Of a stretch of 64,000 bases of DNA, positions 47,088-58,784 are shown one piece after another. Every line of letters begins with the position of its first letter. Positions within the stretch are counted from its first letter, which is position 1. The notes below the pieces were generated by a model. It saw only the letters and a program-made list of their open reading frames with translations. It searched no databases and was not told where the DNA came from. The stretch comes from Heliocidaris erythrogramma (lineage: Eukaryota > Echinodermata > Echinoidea > Camarodonta > Echinometridae), in the NCBI GenBank assembly GCA_025617745.1, contig CM046870.1:29903927-29967926 (forward strand), read 5' to 3'. The position numbers were made by a program, and so were the translations under genes.

Positions 47088-49048
47088 AGATTAACAGAAT
47101 GTGTATAAAATACAAATGCATAGTTGCATATTTACATATTCATGTAGTAAATGTACAAAGCATGCACAATTGTTGACATCAGTATTGAGAAAAATGTGGA
47201 TTCTTTGATAGGTAGAATTGAACATAAGCTTCACTGCATATTATATACTTTTATGTTTTGTCTGGATATTAAATTAAATTAGAGTAGAGAAGTTTGGTAG
47301 TTGTGTGGAACGTCTCACATCCCTGCTACTCAGGCATGATCGCCAAAACTTTGATGAGGAATAAATGCTAATACAGTTTTTGTTTCGATCTATTGTTGGT
47401 CTGGTGTCTGCCTAGTCGATACAGCGCCGTATCACCTCCTGACATATCCCTGATGAAAGATATTTCCGCTTAATAGGAGAGATTTTACATAGTATGGACA
47501 GTGAAATGTTATCAATATGAACCCTGATGGGAATCAGATTGTGAAGGCCGGCATAATCAGACATTGGCGTGGCTTACGTCCTGCCACCGGCCCGGAGGCA
47601 TATTCGGATCATGGTGCACGGTTGGGGGGGGGGGGGGTGGGGGCGGGGGGACCTGAATAACTAGGTGGATAAACTGCGGGAGAGCAAGGACGTTGAGTGA
47701 GGGGATAGTATGGAAATGGAATGTATCATCTTCTTCTCACGTTGTATTCTTCTTCTCCCTTTTTTCTCTCTCTATTTCTCTCTCTCCCTCTCTCCTCTCT
47801 TTGTCCCATGTTCGCCATTCGATAGGAGGAGTCCCTCGTGCCCCCTGTATCTACGCCGCCACATGAAGCTACAATGTTATCAGGTGTTTATTCCCAATGT
47901 TTGAAGATAAGTCCCTGGAGATGGAGTGCGATCGAGGGAGAATGATGTGACGAGGGGAGAATGAGTAGATGATGAGAGGCAATCGGAATCTAATGCGATT
48001 ACAAAGTGCGAAGGGACCTCCTCTGGCTTTTGTTTATTCACACGATACTCGTCTCCCAAACTGACCTTGAACGCGATCCTGAAGATGTTTGCTGGAAGCT
48101 CCTCCACTCACATTACTCCTTAAGATTTTTACGTATCTCAAAACTTCACGCATATTTCAAGATGAGTATCACGATTTAAAATTTTGAATTTGGGTTTGTA
48201 GTTGAAAGACATTCTGAAGATTTGCATAAAAAATGGCTGAACAACAGAAATAAAGAAGGTGAAAAAGCTTTTTAATAGCTTTTGAATGTCAGGTGAAAGA
48301 TCATCGATATCATGTAAACAAAATATATTTCCTTGAATGTATTTAATAACAAAAGACAGAGGTTAGGATATGGATATGGGGAAAAACCTTTTATTTATGT
48401 TATGTTGGACGTTTTATTATAATCTGTTTCTGTGTGTCTACATTGTACCAGTCGAATTAAATATTGTTTCTATTATTTGACCTTGTTTCTGTTGGAACAA
48501 CTGATCCTCTATTTTGACCATGCAGCAAGAGTATTTAATTTTTAGTAACATCTCGAATAACATAGAAACAAGGTGAAATGATAGAAATAAATATATAATT
48601 CGATTCGTACACTGTATAAGCACACATAAATGGATAAGAAAACTATTGTGAAGTGTCCAATTGTTTACACTAGTTTCAACGTACTTTTAAACGCGTTAAT
48701 GTCGTACCCGTTATCAGTTATACCTGATGGGTATAGGGGAAAAATGTTTAAAATGTATGCCAGATTTAATTATTATACGCCTCCATGGTTGTAATTAATA
48801 CAGAACAGTGTGTCAAGCCCTATTATAGAAATGGCCTTTGCCACCACATATATATAATTATAATGATAAAGAAAAGGTGATTCACTTACTTATCTATCAT
48901 CGATACCTTGCAAAGCTGTAATATTGTCCATGTAAAATTCTGCATTGTAATTTGGTAAGACATTCAAGATGAATAATATGCAAATCAAACATGAGCTTAT
49001 TCACTGAATAGTTTACTTTGCCCATAGAGCATTCATATCTGGATATCC
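45881..49048. other. Gene-free stretch with simple repeats
   Basis: (TTTA)n at 46857-46875, (GA)n at about 47053-47088, a G run at about 47624-47640, and (CT)-rich DNA at 47760-47800. A slightly GC-richer stretch at 47530-48110 has short ORFs on both strands, none recognisable. Confidence 0.4.
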
Positions 49049-49199
49049 TGGGCCCTGTTTCATAAAACTTGTTATTAATAGCAAGTTGCGATAATTGTTA
49101 TAAGCTACTGCAATCGTTGCATTTGATTGGCTGTGAGCAAATTTGTCATAGAAATGTGGCAGTTGTTATTAATAACAACTTTTATGAAACGGGGCCCAG
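49049..49199. repeat. Foldback MITE, family B, copy 2
   Basis: It starts CTGGGCCCTGTTTCATAAAA and ends TTTTATGAAACGGGGCCCAG, nearly perfectly complementary. The inner arms (CTTGTTATTAATAGCAA / GTTGTTATTAATAACAA) surround a core with GCATTTGATTGGCTG and GAGCAAATTTGTCA. The core is shared with family A, but the ends are different. It lies only 9 bp from the piggyBac-like MITE that follows. Confidence 0.85.
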
Positions 49200-49208
49200 G
49201 TTGTTGGT

Positions 49209-49504
49209 TTAAACCTTTCATGACAGGATTGTTTTAAGGGCTAATGGAAACAACAAACATGGCTATAGGAACTATGTTGAAAAGTTTTTTAAAAATGGCA
49301 ATTTTGACAAAACACAATGATTTTGAACCTCTGAATGTGTTGCCGTTTGAAAGATTTTAAGGCCACTTCTCCTTTTTTAAATGGACACATTGTGTACAGA
49401 AATGTTTGCTTTTTCTATTCATGCATCTGGTATATTTTTAGGGCTCTGAATCAAAAGTTATTGATGAAACTACAAAATGTGGTCAATTGTCTCGAAAGGG
49501 TTAA
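49209..49504. mobile_element. piggyBac-like MITE, copy 2
   Basis: TTAA at 49209-49212 and an exact TTAA at 49501-49504 flank a unit that starts ACCTTTCATGACAGG and ends CTCGAAAGGG. It is 288 bp, shorter than the copy at 44886-45304 through internal deletion. Shared words: ATGACAGGA, TTTTAAGGGC, GATTTTGAACC, CAAAAGTTATTGA. Confidence 0.82.
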
Positions 49505-50360
49505 ACCAAACACCAACAAGAGGCCTGGAAGAATCTCGTCTGTATAGAGAAGCAGAACATCCGTTATTGATATAGTTTTATCTTTTCTTGTATCACTATA
49601 ATAGACGGTTATGTCCCAATGCCTATATAGTGGCATCATTTTCTGAGACTTTTAGTACTTGTAGAATTAATGTACATATCCTCACGTTATATTTAGTACT
49701 TTGCTATATTAATTGATTACCATCGTTAAGTATCTAACTTAACTTCTCAAGTGACGTATTTATGTTAAAGATAATGATGTTTTCATTGCGATGTTTCACA
49801 TAATATGTACCCATTACAATTTAATAGAAGAATTAATTGGATTTTGCGTTCTGATTTATAACCATGAAACTGCTATCACTTAACCGTAAGCTATATTTAT
49901 AAATATTTACACGTTTAATCACGGCGTTAATACCGCAGTTCGTTCAATACTTTAACTTTACCTTCCATTGATAATGGTGCTTTAATTACTTTTCATTGAA
50001 TTTAGTTTCACTTTAACATGTTAATCACTTTCTGTTCAATAATTGCTTATTGTATACATGTACACCTTTGTGTACTTAACATCTGAATCATCATATTTGT
50101 ATAGATATCTGATTTCATATCTACATGTTTATACCTCTTTGATTTCTTAAATTAAAACGGTACTTTCAGTATCTCGGTTACATGTTTGACATTTAATATG
50201 TTGTTAAGTTAGGATCATATAATGCAATTTGTTTTAACATTATCTATCATGACCACCTTAGTGATGCTTAAAAAAAAGACCTGACATGTCATTGTTTGGA
50301 AAATATCATTATCTTAATCTCTTATGTTAGGTTATGAATGTTCTAGAGGTGTATGAACGT
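49505..50360. other. Gene-free stretch
   Basis: AT-rich DNA without a recognisable gene or repeat. Confidence 0.45.
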
Positions 50361-50655
50361 AGAGGTGTCGTGGTCTAGTGGATACGTCACCGGACTGTGG
50401 CTCACATGGTTCGCGGTTCGAATCCCGCCACGTCGCTAATGTCCTTTGGCAAGACATTCATCTACATTTGCCACTCTCCACCCAGGTGAAGCAAATGGGT
50501 ACCCGGTAGGAAGAAATTCCTTGAAATGCTTTAGCGCCTATCATGGCAGCTCGGCTAAAGCCGGGGTAATAATGTGATACTTTGTATTAAGCGCAGTAGA
50601 GTATATTCATATAGTAGCTGCGCTATATAAATGGAACATATTATTAACATATTAT
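50361..50655 (+). mobile_element. tRNA-derived SINE (tail type b)
   Basis: A near-complete head (AGAGGTGTCGTGGTCTAGTGG, key A-box word GTGGTCTAGTGG; B box GGTTCGAATCCCG at about 50410), then the core (TCCTTTGGCAAGACATTCAT, CACCCAGGTG, AATGGGTACCCGG). The tail is type b (TTGTATTAAGCGCAGTAGAG, GCTGCGCTATATAAATGG), ending in ATT-like repeats. The head pairs loosely like a tRNA but lacks proper acceptor-stem pairing. Confidence 0.88.
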
Positions 50656-50662
50656 TATTATT

Positions 50663-50991
50663 CTACACTTTGAGTAATAGGCACAACATGCAGAGAACGA
50701 TTAAAAAGCATTCGGTATAGTAAACTTCCACGGATAAATTACATCATTGGAAATATGCTGGTACCAATTTTTTATTTCAATTTATTAACCGCATTACATA
50801 TACAAATCATTCATTGAACTTACATGCTCAGCACTTATGAGCCTGTAAGTTCATGATTTGTATATATGTAATGCGGTTTATATGAGGCTGAATAAATGGT
50901 ACCAGCTTTAATTTTTTAGTTTATTCTCAAAATTTTACGATACCGAATGGTTTCTAAACGTTGCTTGTTGTGCCTATTACTCAAAGTGTAG
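50663..50991. mobile_element. Full-length palindromic MITE, 329 bp
   Basis: The ends CTACACTTTGAGTAATAGGC and GCCTATTACTCAAAGTGTAG are exact complements. Pairing continues inwards through TTCGGTATAG/GATACCGAA, CTGGTACCA/TGGTACCAG, AACCGCATTACATATACAAA and TGAACTTACA. Only a few bases remain at the centre (near 50825-50845). It starts a few bases after the SINE tail. A single-stranded copy would fold into one long hairpin. Confidence 0.85.
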
Positions 50992-52252
50992 TCAATAAGA
51001 GTACACTGAAATACTGAGGGACGAGGTTAGCTAGTTTAGTCTAACTTCACTAAATATATTTAGAATATTCAGAAACTAACATAACAGATTAAAATAATGA
51101 TATATTTCAAATACTGAAATTTCAGGTCTTGAGTATCATTCCGACTTGGGTTCAAGTTCAGAGCGCCTCATAGCTACCTAGCTACTTTTAATACTCATTT
51201 TCTAATAATGTAACTTCTTTTTATAGAAAGTTGCAAGTTCGTTTTGATGCCACTAGCACATGTACACGCACAAGGATATGCTGTTTTGTTTTCTCCAGCA
51301 GAATGATAATAAACTAGGAACAAAATCATTGGATTAAAAATGACGGCATTTTCTTTTTACAACTTTTCTTCAGCAGTGATCCCATTCTAACAACTGAGGC
51401 GAGATGTGGTACAATATTATCAAAGGTATGCACTGGAGGGGAGGCGGAGCGCAATGTGAGGAAACAACAAATATGTCCGCGTTTGTACCGAAGCTGGTGA
51501 GGGAGAGAGAGAGAGAGAGGGGGGGGGGGGGGGGGGGGGAGAGGCTTTGGCTCGTCTATTGCTCGTACGAAATACATTTAAACACATATTGAGCTGAAAA
51601 CAGTTGTGAATAATGAAAATGGGTCCGTTTTGATGGTCATGGGATACACGACTTCCTGTATACCAAATCATAATTACCTACGTTGGTGATACGGGCTTAA
51701 GTTCGAGTTGACACTTGATAGCATGTCATGGTAGTTACAAGTTTCGCAATCTTATCTCGCCCTAATTATTGTAACTTGGGAGTGGGAGCAGGGAATAAAA
51801 TACATGTAATGTTGGCAACACGCCATATCCTTATCAGCCCAGTTTGGAACAGTATATTATTTCTTTATTTAAAAATATTTGTATTTTTACGATGTATTCA
51901 TGTTAGGGTAACGTTATGTCTAACAGTTCCAATTTGTTTTTTTGTTTTTGTTTTTTGTAATTTACGCTCTTTGTTTTCTAAACACAATTTGTAACATATA
52001 AACCAATTTGGTAAAATATTAATGTATGTTGAATATACATTTAAGTTTAAATTAAATGATGATAATACATAGTTAAAACCAGTTCGATATTGCCTTTCTT
52101 TTCAAAGGTTTGTTCCTCTGCACATACAAGTTTACGGCAGTTGCACACTGCATAAATTGATTAAAAGTATCAATGAAAAGTGTTACTTATAAAGTATATT
52201 TTCTGTTTCCATTAAATGACAAATCTTCTGAAAGCGGTTTTCCACTTTGGAC
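50992..52252. other. Gene-free stretch with GA/G tract
   Basis: (GA)n followed by a G run lies at about 51502-51542. ORFs across it are artefacts of the tract. Nothing else is recognisable. Confidence 0.45.
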
Positions 52253-52543
52253 TTAAAGGGATACGCCACCGGGCGGCAGTGGGGAAAGTCAGGATTGCGT
52301 AAACCCCATTCACTCGTACACAAAGTTTGTGCGTCGAACGCGTCCGTTGGACTAAGTGGGATTACATTTCGACTGCACGAAGCCGACCGAATGTCGCACG
52401 AGAGCTCGAGCTCAGGCAGAGCGTGTATGTTTGTTTATCCGAGGTGGTTTGCGCCCCGCGGGGCAAACGCATGATCAGGTGACGATCACGGTGCCCTCTA
52501 GCGGCAAAAAACGTCCACAATCTGCGGTTGAGTATCCGTTTAA
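52253..52543. mobile_element. TTAA-type MITE (AGGGATAC ends), 283 bp
   Basis: TTAA at 52253-52256 and 52540-52543 flank a unit that starts AGGGATACGCCACCG and ends CGGTTGAGTATCCGT. The ends match at 12 of 15 positions after inversion. The interior is unusually GC-rich for this window (GAGCTCGAGCTC, GCCCCGCGGGGC). ORFs inside it are probably by-products of the GC content. Confidence 0.65.
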
Positions 52544-52640
52544 TATATAGAATAGGTGGTCGTACGACAACTCAGTACTCCGCGGACTATTTCCTAGACT
52601 AACCGAATTCCTTACCTCAACCCTGGAACCAGAAAATATA

Positions 52641-52674
52641 CCTAACCCTAAACCTAACCCTAAACCTAACCTAA
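52641..52674. repeat. Telomere-like CCTAACCCTAAA patch
   Basis: About five units alternate CCTAACC and CTAAACC, with another CCCTAACCC at about 52688. It resembles the metazoan telomere motif (CCCTAA)n but is very short and impure. Confidence 0.6.
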
Positions 52675-52699
52675 AAGCCAACTGCAACCCTAACCCTAT

Positions 52700-53395
52700 A
52701 TCATTTACGAAATAAAGTAAATTTCGGAGCATGAAATATTTGCATAAAATGACAGTTGGGGTTAAGCAACTTAAAATATTGTAGTTCCTACATATCAATC
52801 ACAAGTATTTAAATCCATTAGTTGGTAAAGTGGTCAATACCAAAGTTGTTGAACCTGTCTTAAATAGATTTGAACAATTTAACTGTATTTGAATTTCGCT
52901 TATTACACTGCTAGAAAGGAAATACATGTATACGACATAAAGCATTTACGGAAGTACAATGCAATATATGTAATACAACTCTGACTGGTGACTCTCCAGG
53001 AGAAAACAGTTAGCAAATTAGCACAACCCGGTGGGCGATTCGCTTCAGGGTAGAAGATGTCTTTTCTTCGTTGACGGTGTTCAAGGCATCTTGACGTGTC
53101 ACACGAAAAGCCACCATCTCATGTTACAATTCGAGGGCTTTTCACACTGGTCATAGAATACTTTAAGTGGAAAAGAAGGGTGCCGTAGTAAAGATGTTTC
53201 CAACAACAAGCAAACTAAGGAAATAATGTCGACTTATGGCTAATTTACTCAGGCATGATAGGTACTCAAATCTGAAATTCATTCTAGAAGAGATCGACGT
53301 TGTTGCTGAGATGATGCACTGGACTATCTTCACCATAATCATCCAGAATCATAAGCAGCAGCATAATAATGCTTTTCAAAATGATTAACGTCTAT
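52700..53395. other. Gene-free stretch
   Basis: No recognised gene or repeat. Confidence 0.45.
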
Positions 53396-53751
53396 TTTAG
53401 CAGCAGCAGTAGTAGTAGTAGTAGTAGTAGTAGTAATAGTAGTAGTATAGTAGTCGTAGTAGTAGTAGTAGTAGTAGTAGTAGTAATAGTAGTAGTATAG
53501 TAGTCGTAGTAGTAGTTGTTGTTGTTGTAGTAGAAGTAGTAGTAGTAGTAATCTTGGATTACTAGCAGCTGCAGCATTAGCATTAGCATAAGAAGTATTA
53601 GTAGTAAAAGTAGCAGTAGTAGCAGCATCAGGAGTAGGAGTGGTAGTAGTAGTAGTAGTTGTTGTTGTGGTAGTAGTAGTAGAAGTAGTAATGGTAGTAG
53701 TAGCAGTAGTATTAGCAGCAACAGTAGTAGTAGTAGTAGTAGAAGTTGTAT

Positions 53752-53795
<44 letters not shown>

Positions 53796-54128
53796 GTAGT
53801 AGTAGTAGAAGTAGTAGTAGCACTAGTACTAGTAGAAGTAGTACTCCTACTAGTAGTAGTGGTAGTATTAGTAGTAGTAGAAGTAGTAGCACCAGCAGTA
53901 GTAATAGTAGTAGTGGTAGTAGCAGTAGTAGCAGCATCAGGAGTAGGAGTGGTAGTAGTAGTAGTAGTAGAAGTAGTAGCACCAGCAGTAGTAATAGTAG
54001 TAGTGGTAGTAGTAGTAGTAGTATATAGTTATAGTAGTAGTAGTAGTAGTAGACGTAGTAGTAGTACTAGCAGCAGCAGCAGCAGTAGTAGTATAGTAGT
54101 AGTAGTAGTAATAGTTGTAGTAACAGTA
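53396..54128. repeat. Long AGT/ACT trinucleotide array
   Basis: About 730 bp of (AGT)n on the plus strand with many point changes. Some larger units recur, for example AGCAGCATCAGGAGTAGGAG at about 53621 and 53931 and AGCACCAGCAGTAGTAATAG at about 53887 and 53976, which shows local segment duplication. The apparent poly-Leu and poly-Val reading frames are only translations of the repeat. Confidence 0.97.
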
Positions 54129-54872
54129 AAGTCATGATATTAAAAAATTCTAATATTAAAAAAAGATTATAAATGCTACCGATTATAACACTTTAAACAA
54201 ATAGAGAGGTCCTATTACAGAACACATCCACTTTACTGTAACATGTGTACGTGCAAAAAGAGAGACTATTCTTCTATTGTCACTTTATTACCCACTCTGA
54301 AATGAGTAATTTTTTTAATACTCTGCAACTAACTATATAAAAATTTCGGAGGTATTATCGAGTGATGTGAGGAACTTGGTAGGTCGCATTAAAACAATAT
54401 ACTCTACAAATGAGCTGAGACATTATGTACAGCAGATATAGGGATATTTTTCTTTTGTTTTAAAAATTGTATTGTAAAAGGCATGCTCTGATTGCGTTAA
54501 AATTGTTTCATGCTAAATAAGATTTTTAAAAACGTTAGTTTTCATTTTCTTGCAAGGCTGCTGCAAATTTTGTCACTTCCAATAATCGTACATATATTGT
54601 ACATGTACATTTAATCAAATGTTTTCAAAGGCTTGATCAATGACGGATCACCGAAAGTTCTTATATCTGGAGATTGAAACGAAGATTTCCTGAAATAGAT
54701 CTTGCAGGCATTTGTGAGTTAGCATTGGCGCTGCTGACCATAAACTGATCGCTTGATTCCAAAGCTTTTGACTGGTTTTGGTACACAGTACCTATGGACA
54801 GGGTAAAGTTATACAACTGAAATTTTGACGGATCGCGGTAAAATATATTACAGCCTCGACGAAGGCGTCTCC
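54129..54872. other. Gene-free stretch
   Basis: No recognised gene or repeat; AT-rich. Confidence 0.45.
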
Positions 54873-55022
54873 TGGGGCCTCTTGCATAAAAACTTACGAT
54901 TAATCGCAACTCAAAAAATTAATCGTAAGTCACAAATACTGGAACTTGATTGGCTGAAAATCAAGATACGATTATTTTTTTGAGTTGCGTTTAATCGTAA
55001 GTTTTTATGTAAGAGGCCCCTG
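54873..55022. repeat. Foldback MITE, family C (GGGGCCTCTTGCATAAAAAC ends)
   Basis: The ends GGGGCCTCTTGCATAAAAAC and GTTTTTATGTAAGAGGCCCC pair. So do AACTTACGATTAATCGCAACTC and the right-arm GAGTTGCGTTTAATCGTAAG. The loop has CTTGATTGGCTG, the same inverted CCAAT word as families A and B. It is not coding. Confidence 0.82.
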
Positions 55023-55413
55023 GTCATTTTCTTTTTTATATTTGTTCGCACATTGAGAGAGTGTATTTATAGAGAGAACCGATACAATGCTGTTTGAAAA
55101 GGATTTTGAGGCCAGCCTAGAGGTTCGTGAAATTGGCCAGCGACTGGTCACGTGGTGTAAGTGATACACAGCTTCTATCACGCCATCTGCTTGGCTGGTG
55201 TCATTTTGGCTATGAGTATTACACCGGGAAACACTTGTCGATTATCACCGAGAAACGCAGCGAAAGATGTCAATTTTCAGCCAAATCTGACCTCGATTTG
55301 TAGGCTCTAATTACTAACTCTGATTGAATCTGTCACCTATCAATTCTTCAAAAATATAATTTTTCAATGTGTACATCCTTTTAAAAAAATACTGGTCTCT
55401 CTCTGTCCGTCTC

Positions 55414-55444
<31 letters not shown>

Positions 55445-56502
55445 GTTTTTCTTTTAATCACTAATTTATCTCTCTTTGTCAGTCTATATCTCTCTTTCTC
55501 ATTCTTTTTTATCTTCTTTGTATCTCTCTTTTTGCAAGTATCTCTTTCTCATTCTCTTTCTTCCTTTCTATCTCTCTCTCTCGCTTTCTCTCTCTCTCCC
55601 TCTCTCTTGCTCTCTCTCTCCCGTTCTCTCGCTCTCTATATATATATCTCGAGAGCTCTGTCTCTGTCTCTCTCTCTTTTGCTCTTTCTCATCAGTGTCT
55701 CTCTTTCCTGTTATGTCTGCCTTGATATTTCTATTTTCCTTTACTCCCCTTTTCTTCTCTATATCCCATTCTATCATTCTCACTCTCTTCTAGTATGCTG
55801 TTCTTACTTGCGTTTTTACCGCACGTGTGTTTTGTACCATAAATCGAATTAGGTAACAAAATCTTACCGCCAGAGGCCATTATTTGGGGTAACGCTGGGC
55901 GTCTTGGATAGTCAGTCAGTCAGATCTTGATTAGCAAAAAAAAAAAGAGAAGCATTATTTTCTCCCATATTCATCCATCTCTTTCCCTTTTTCTATTTCA
56001 CTCTTTATATCTCACTCTTTTCTCTCTCTCTCTCTCTCTCTCTCTTTAATATCACCCCTTTTTCTCTGCTATTTCTCTATAAATCACTTTATCACGTGCT
56101 TATTTTCACTCATGGGGTCATGGGGTCATGGGGTCCTCTTTTTACTTTCATCATAACCCTCTGCAAATGAAATAGGCTTTAGCATACATTTGCCTATTTG
56201 GAATATGAAAACATGGATAATGTAGATGATGGTGGTGGTGGTGGTGGTGGTGATGATGATGATGATGATGATGATAATAATAATGACGATGGCATAAAGA
56301 CAATCATGTACGACTTAATTCATCATATAATTCAGCAAATATTTCAAAATATATGATTCACTTATAATGCAGTCTAAAAACGTCAAACTTTATGCGATTT
56401 AAACAAAAACAAAAATCATCTCCAGAATATCCGATCCGCGCTTTGGTCTTACCTTTTTTTTTCATTTTCCCCCTCATTGGGAATGGGTGCTACACATTTT
56501 CT
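55023..56502. repeat. Stretch dominated by polypyrimidine and microsatellites
   Basis: CT-rich DNA runs from about 55395 to 55800, with another (CT)n at 56021-56046. CATGGGGT occurs three times at about 56111-56136, and (GGT)n/(GAT)n lies at 56228-56280. ORFs across these tracts are low-complexity shadows on both strands. The first 370 bp holds nothing recognisable. Confidence 0.7.
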
Positions 56503-56794
56503 ACAATAATAATATTGCCAATGTATAGCGCAGCTACTATACTAATATACTTTAATGCACTTAATACAAAGTATAATATTATTAACAAGGCTTTAGCCAA
56601 GCCGCCATGTAGGCGCGAAGGCATTCAAGGAACTTCTTCCTACCGGTTACCCATTTACTTCACCTGGGTGGAGAGTGGAACATGTAGATTACTGTCTAGC
56701 TAAAGGAAATTAGTGCCGCTGCGGGATTTGAACCGCGAACCATGTGATGCCCGTCAGATGAGTCAGACGTATCCACTAGACCACGATACCTTTA
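56503..56794 (-). mobile_element. tRNA-derived SINE (tail type b)
   Basis: Minus strand: head AAAGGTATCGTGGTCTAGTGG (key word GTGGTCTAGTGG), B box (complement of GGGATTTGAACCGCG), core (complement of CACCTGGGTGGAGAGTGG), type-b tail (complement of TTTAATGCACTTAATACAAAG and AATGTATAGCGCAGCTAC). It is more diverged than the copy at 50361-50655. Confidence 0.83.
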
Positions 56795-57942
56795 CACATT
56801 ATAATCATATGTACATTGTAATAACATTATACATGTTATAAGGAGAATAAAACATGTAGCTCTTGTCTTTCTTTCCGTTTTGTTTTGTTTGCACCGCACT
56901 TGTTCAGGTACCGCAGCTCCTCGAAACCACAAGTAGGTCGAACTTGACCGCTGCTGAATATTTGCCTTTAATTGTCAAGTGATGTCACCTTCACATTTCC
57001 GCCATCTAAATAAAATCGAAGTCATTATTGTTCTACCCTGGGCAATAATAGCATTTGTTTACAGTACCAGCACTTCTTCATACCTTTCGGGGGACTGAAG
57101 CATATTGTGGTCAGTTTTCCTGCCACTCGACCGCTGATTAAGGTTGAAAAAAATGGGTAACGCGTGAGGGGGTAAAGGATTATCCCCGTCTCTTATTCCT
57201 CTCTTGCCCCTATCTTTGTTTTGCTCCCCCTCCCCATATCTCTCTCACTCTCTCTCCCTCTCTCTCTCTCCTTCTTTCTCTCTCTGCTTGACGGAAGTTA
57301 AGTTAGCAATTTATATCGTTATCCTAACTTTCATGAATAAAGATAAGCAACATCGCAGACTTGAAGAAATATAACTATTGATCCCTAACGATACTCCATA
57401 TCCCTTTTGAATAAAAAGGAAGATACGCCGCCTTCGTCCATTTGCTGACCTGGGCCAACAGTGAAACGGACTGAGGGGAAGGAAATGAATTTTAGAGTGT
57501 TACATCTGGACAGATTATCTGTTCGATGCCCGCGAGGCGGAGTAATGGTTTCTATAGAGGAATATATTGTAAAGGTAGTAAAAATGCCTTCATAGAGTTG
57601 GGGAAAATAAAATAACAAGAACGAACTAAGGAAAACAAAATGTAGAGAAGTATGAAGATGTGTCTTCGAGTAGTTAACAATGGACCAATAAAAACAAAAA
57701 ATCACGATAAATTTCTTGATATACAGTGCAGACCAGTAGCGTAGAAACAGGAAGCAAGGGATCGCTTACCCCCCCCCCCCCCCCCCGCATCCCTCCTCCA
57801 CCTCAGAATGGCGAAGGGGGAAAAAGAAAGAAAAAATAAGTGAGAAAGAAGAGGAGAGGAGAGAGGAAACGTGAAAAGAATATGATAGGACATTTTCTCC
57901 ACAACCTATATTTTATCAGTGGCCTTGTTAACCCGTTAACTA
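56795..57942. other. Gene-free stretch with CT and C tracts
   Basis: (CT)n-rich DNA lies at about 57236-57290 and a C run at about 57769-57786. A minus-strand ORF of 106 codons (57385-57705) has no recognised features. Confidence 0.4.
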
Positions 57943-58085
57943 CTGGGGAGCGTTTCATCAAGCGTATTTTGTCAGTGATTTTTACCGACAACTGTTATAA
58001 GCTATTGAAATCCTTGCATCTGATTGATTGAGAGCAAATTTGTCAGTAAAAATCACTGACAAAACGCTTGATGAAACGCTACCCT
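57943..58085. repeat. Foldback MITE, family A, copy 3
   Basis: It starts CTGGGGAGCGTTTCATCAAG and ends CTTGATGAAACGCTACCCTG. The core has TTATAAGCTATTGAAATCC and GCATCTGATTGATTGAGAGC, so the CCAAT word of the other copies has mutated here. Confidence 0.87.
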
Positions 58086-58124
58086 GAATTCTCAAACTGC
58101 CAAATACTTATACAGTTAACATCC

Positions 58125-58530
58125 GGTTCCCGTAATAGATACGTTCATACGGCACTCGTGGTTTCGAGACTTTAAGTTACCGAAACTTAAAGTTTCGAAA
58201 CCACGAGACCCTAACCGCAGCGAGGGTTCACTCCAGCCTGAAACAACGAGCTCAAACTACAAGCCGAGCGAGCTTCGTGGTTAACCCCGGAAGTAGATAC
58301 TGCCGATTGTGTGTAAAGTACACTGTGACGGAGGACCACCCACATGGGCAGGGACTTCGATGGAGGACCCCCAGCTTGTGGTTCTAGAACCACCGTGACG
58401 CATAAACTTACACTTTTGAAACCACGAGTCCGTTCATACGGGCTGAAACTAAAAGATAACTTCAAGTTAACTTAAAGTTGTGAAACTACAAGCGAAACTT
58501 AAAGTTTAGCTCCTATCGTGTGAACGTAAC
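58125..58530. repeat. Inverted element with 'AAACCACGAG' hairpins
   Basis: The outer words TAGATACGTTCATACGG (58135) and CGTGTGAACGTAACTA (58518, inverse) are complementary with changes. Near the left end CTCGTGGTTTCGAGACTTTA pairs with AAAGTTTCGAAACCACGAG (58156-58207). CCACGAGTCCGTTCATACGG recurs at 58423-58441 and AACTTAAAGTTGTGAAAC further on. It is probably a degraded MITE with internal end copies. Confidence 0.55.
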
Positions 58531-58784
58531 TAATGGGTTAATTCGCATTCCATACATCGAGTAAAACCCTCCCCGACGATGCCAGTGCCCCCTTTATGGC
58601 TGGACCCACGCATCAGCACTGGTCAGGGGTAAGATTGATTTTCCAAAAGTAGCATTCCTAATAAAAAAGGAAAGAAAAAAAAATCATATCGTCAGGGGGC
58701 GCATACGCAGCAGGTGTTCTTGGAATCGAAAAATTTAATTCCATCAAACAAAAAAATTGTAAACATGTATCAGCCATCATAAAA

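Noticed and set aside
50361-50440. tRNA gene
   Set aside because: A and B boxes are present but acceptor-stem pairing is poor, and a SINE core and tail follow directly.
52247-52550. GC-rich ORFs
   Set aside because: Inside the TTAA MITE; frames open because of GC bias, with no domain.
53392-54137. Long poly-Leu and poly-Val ORFs on opposite strands
   Set aside because: Both are translations of the AGT trinucleotide array; no start context, domain or composition supports a protein.
55476-55852. Hydrophobic 105-codon ORFs resembling membrane proteins
   Set aside because: CT microsatellite in two frames; no real transmembrane gene structure.
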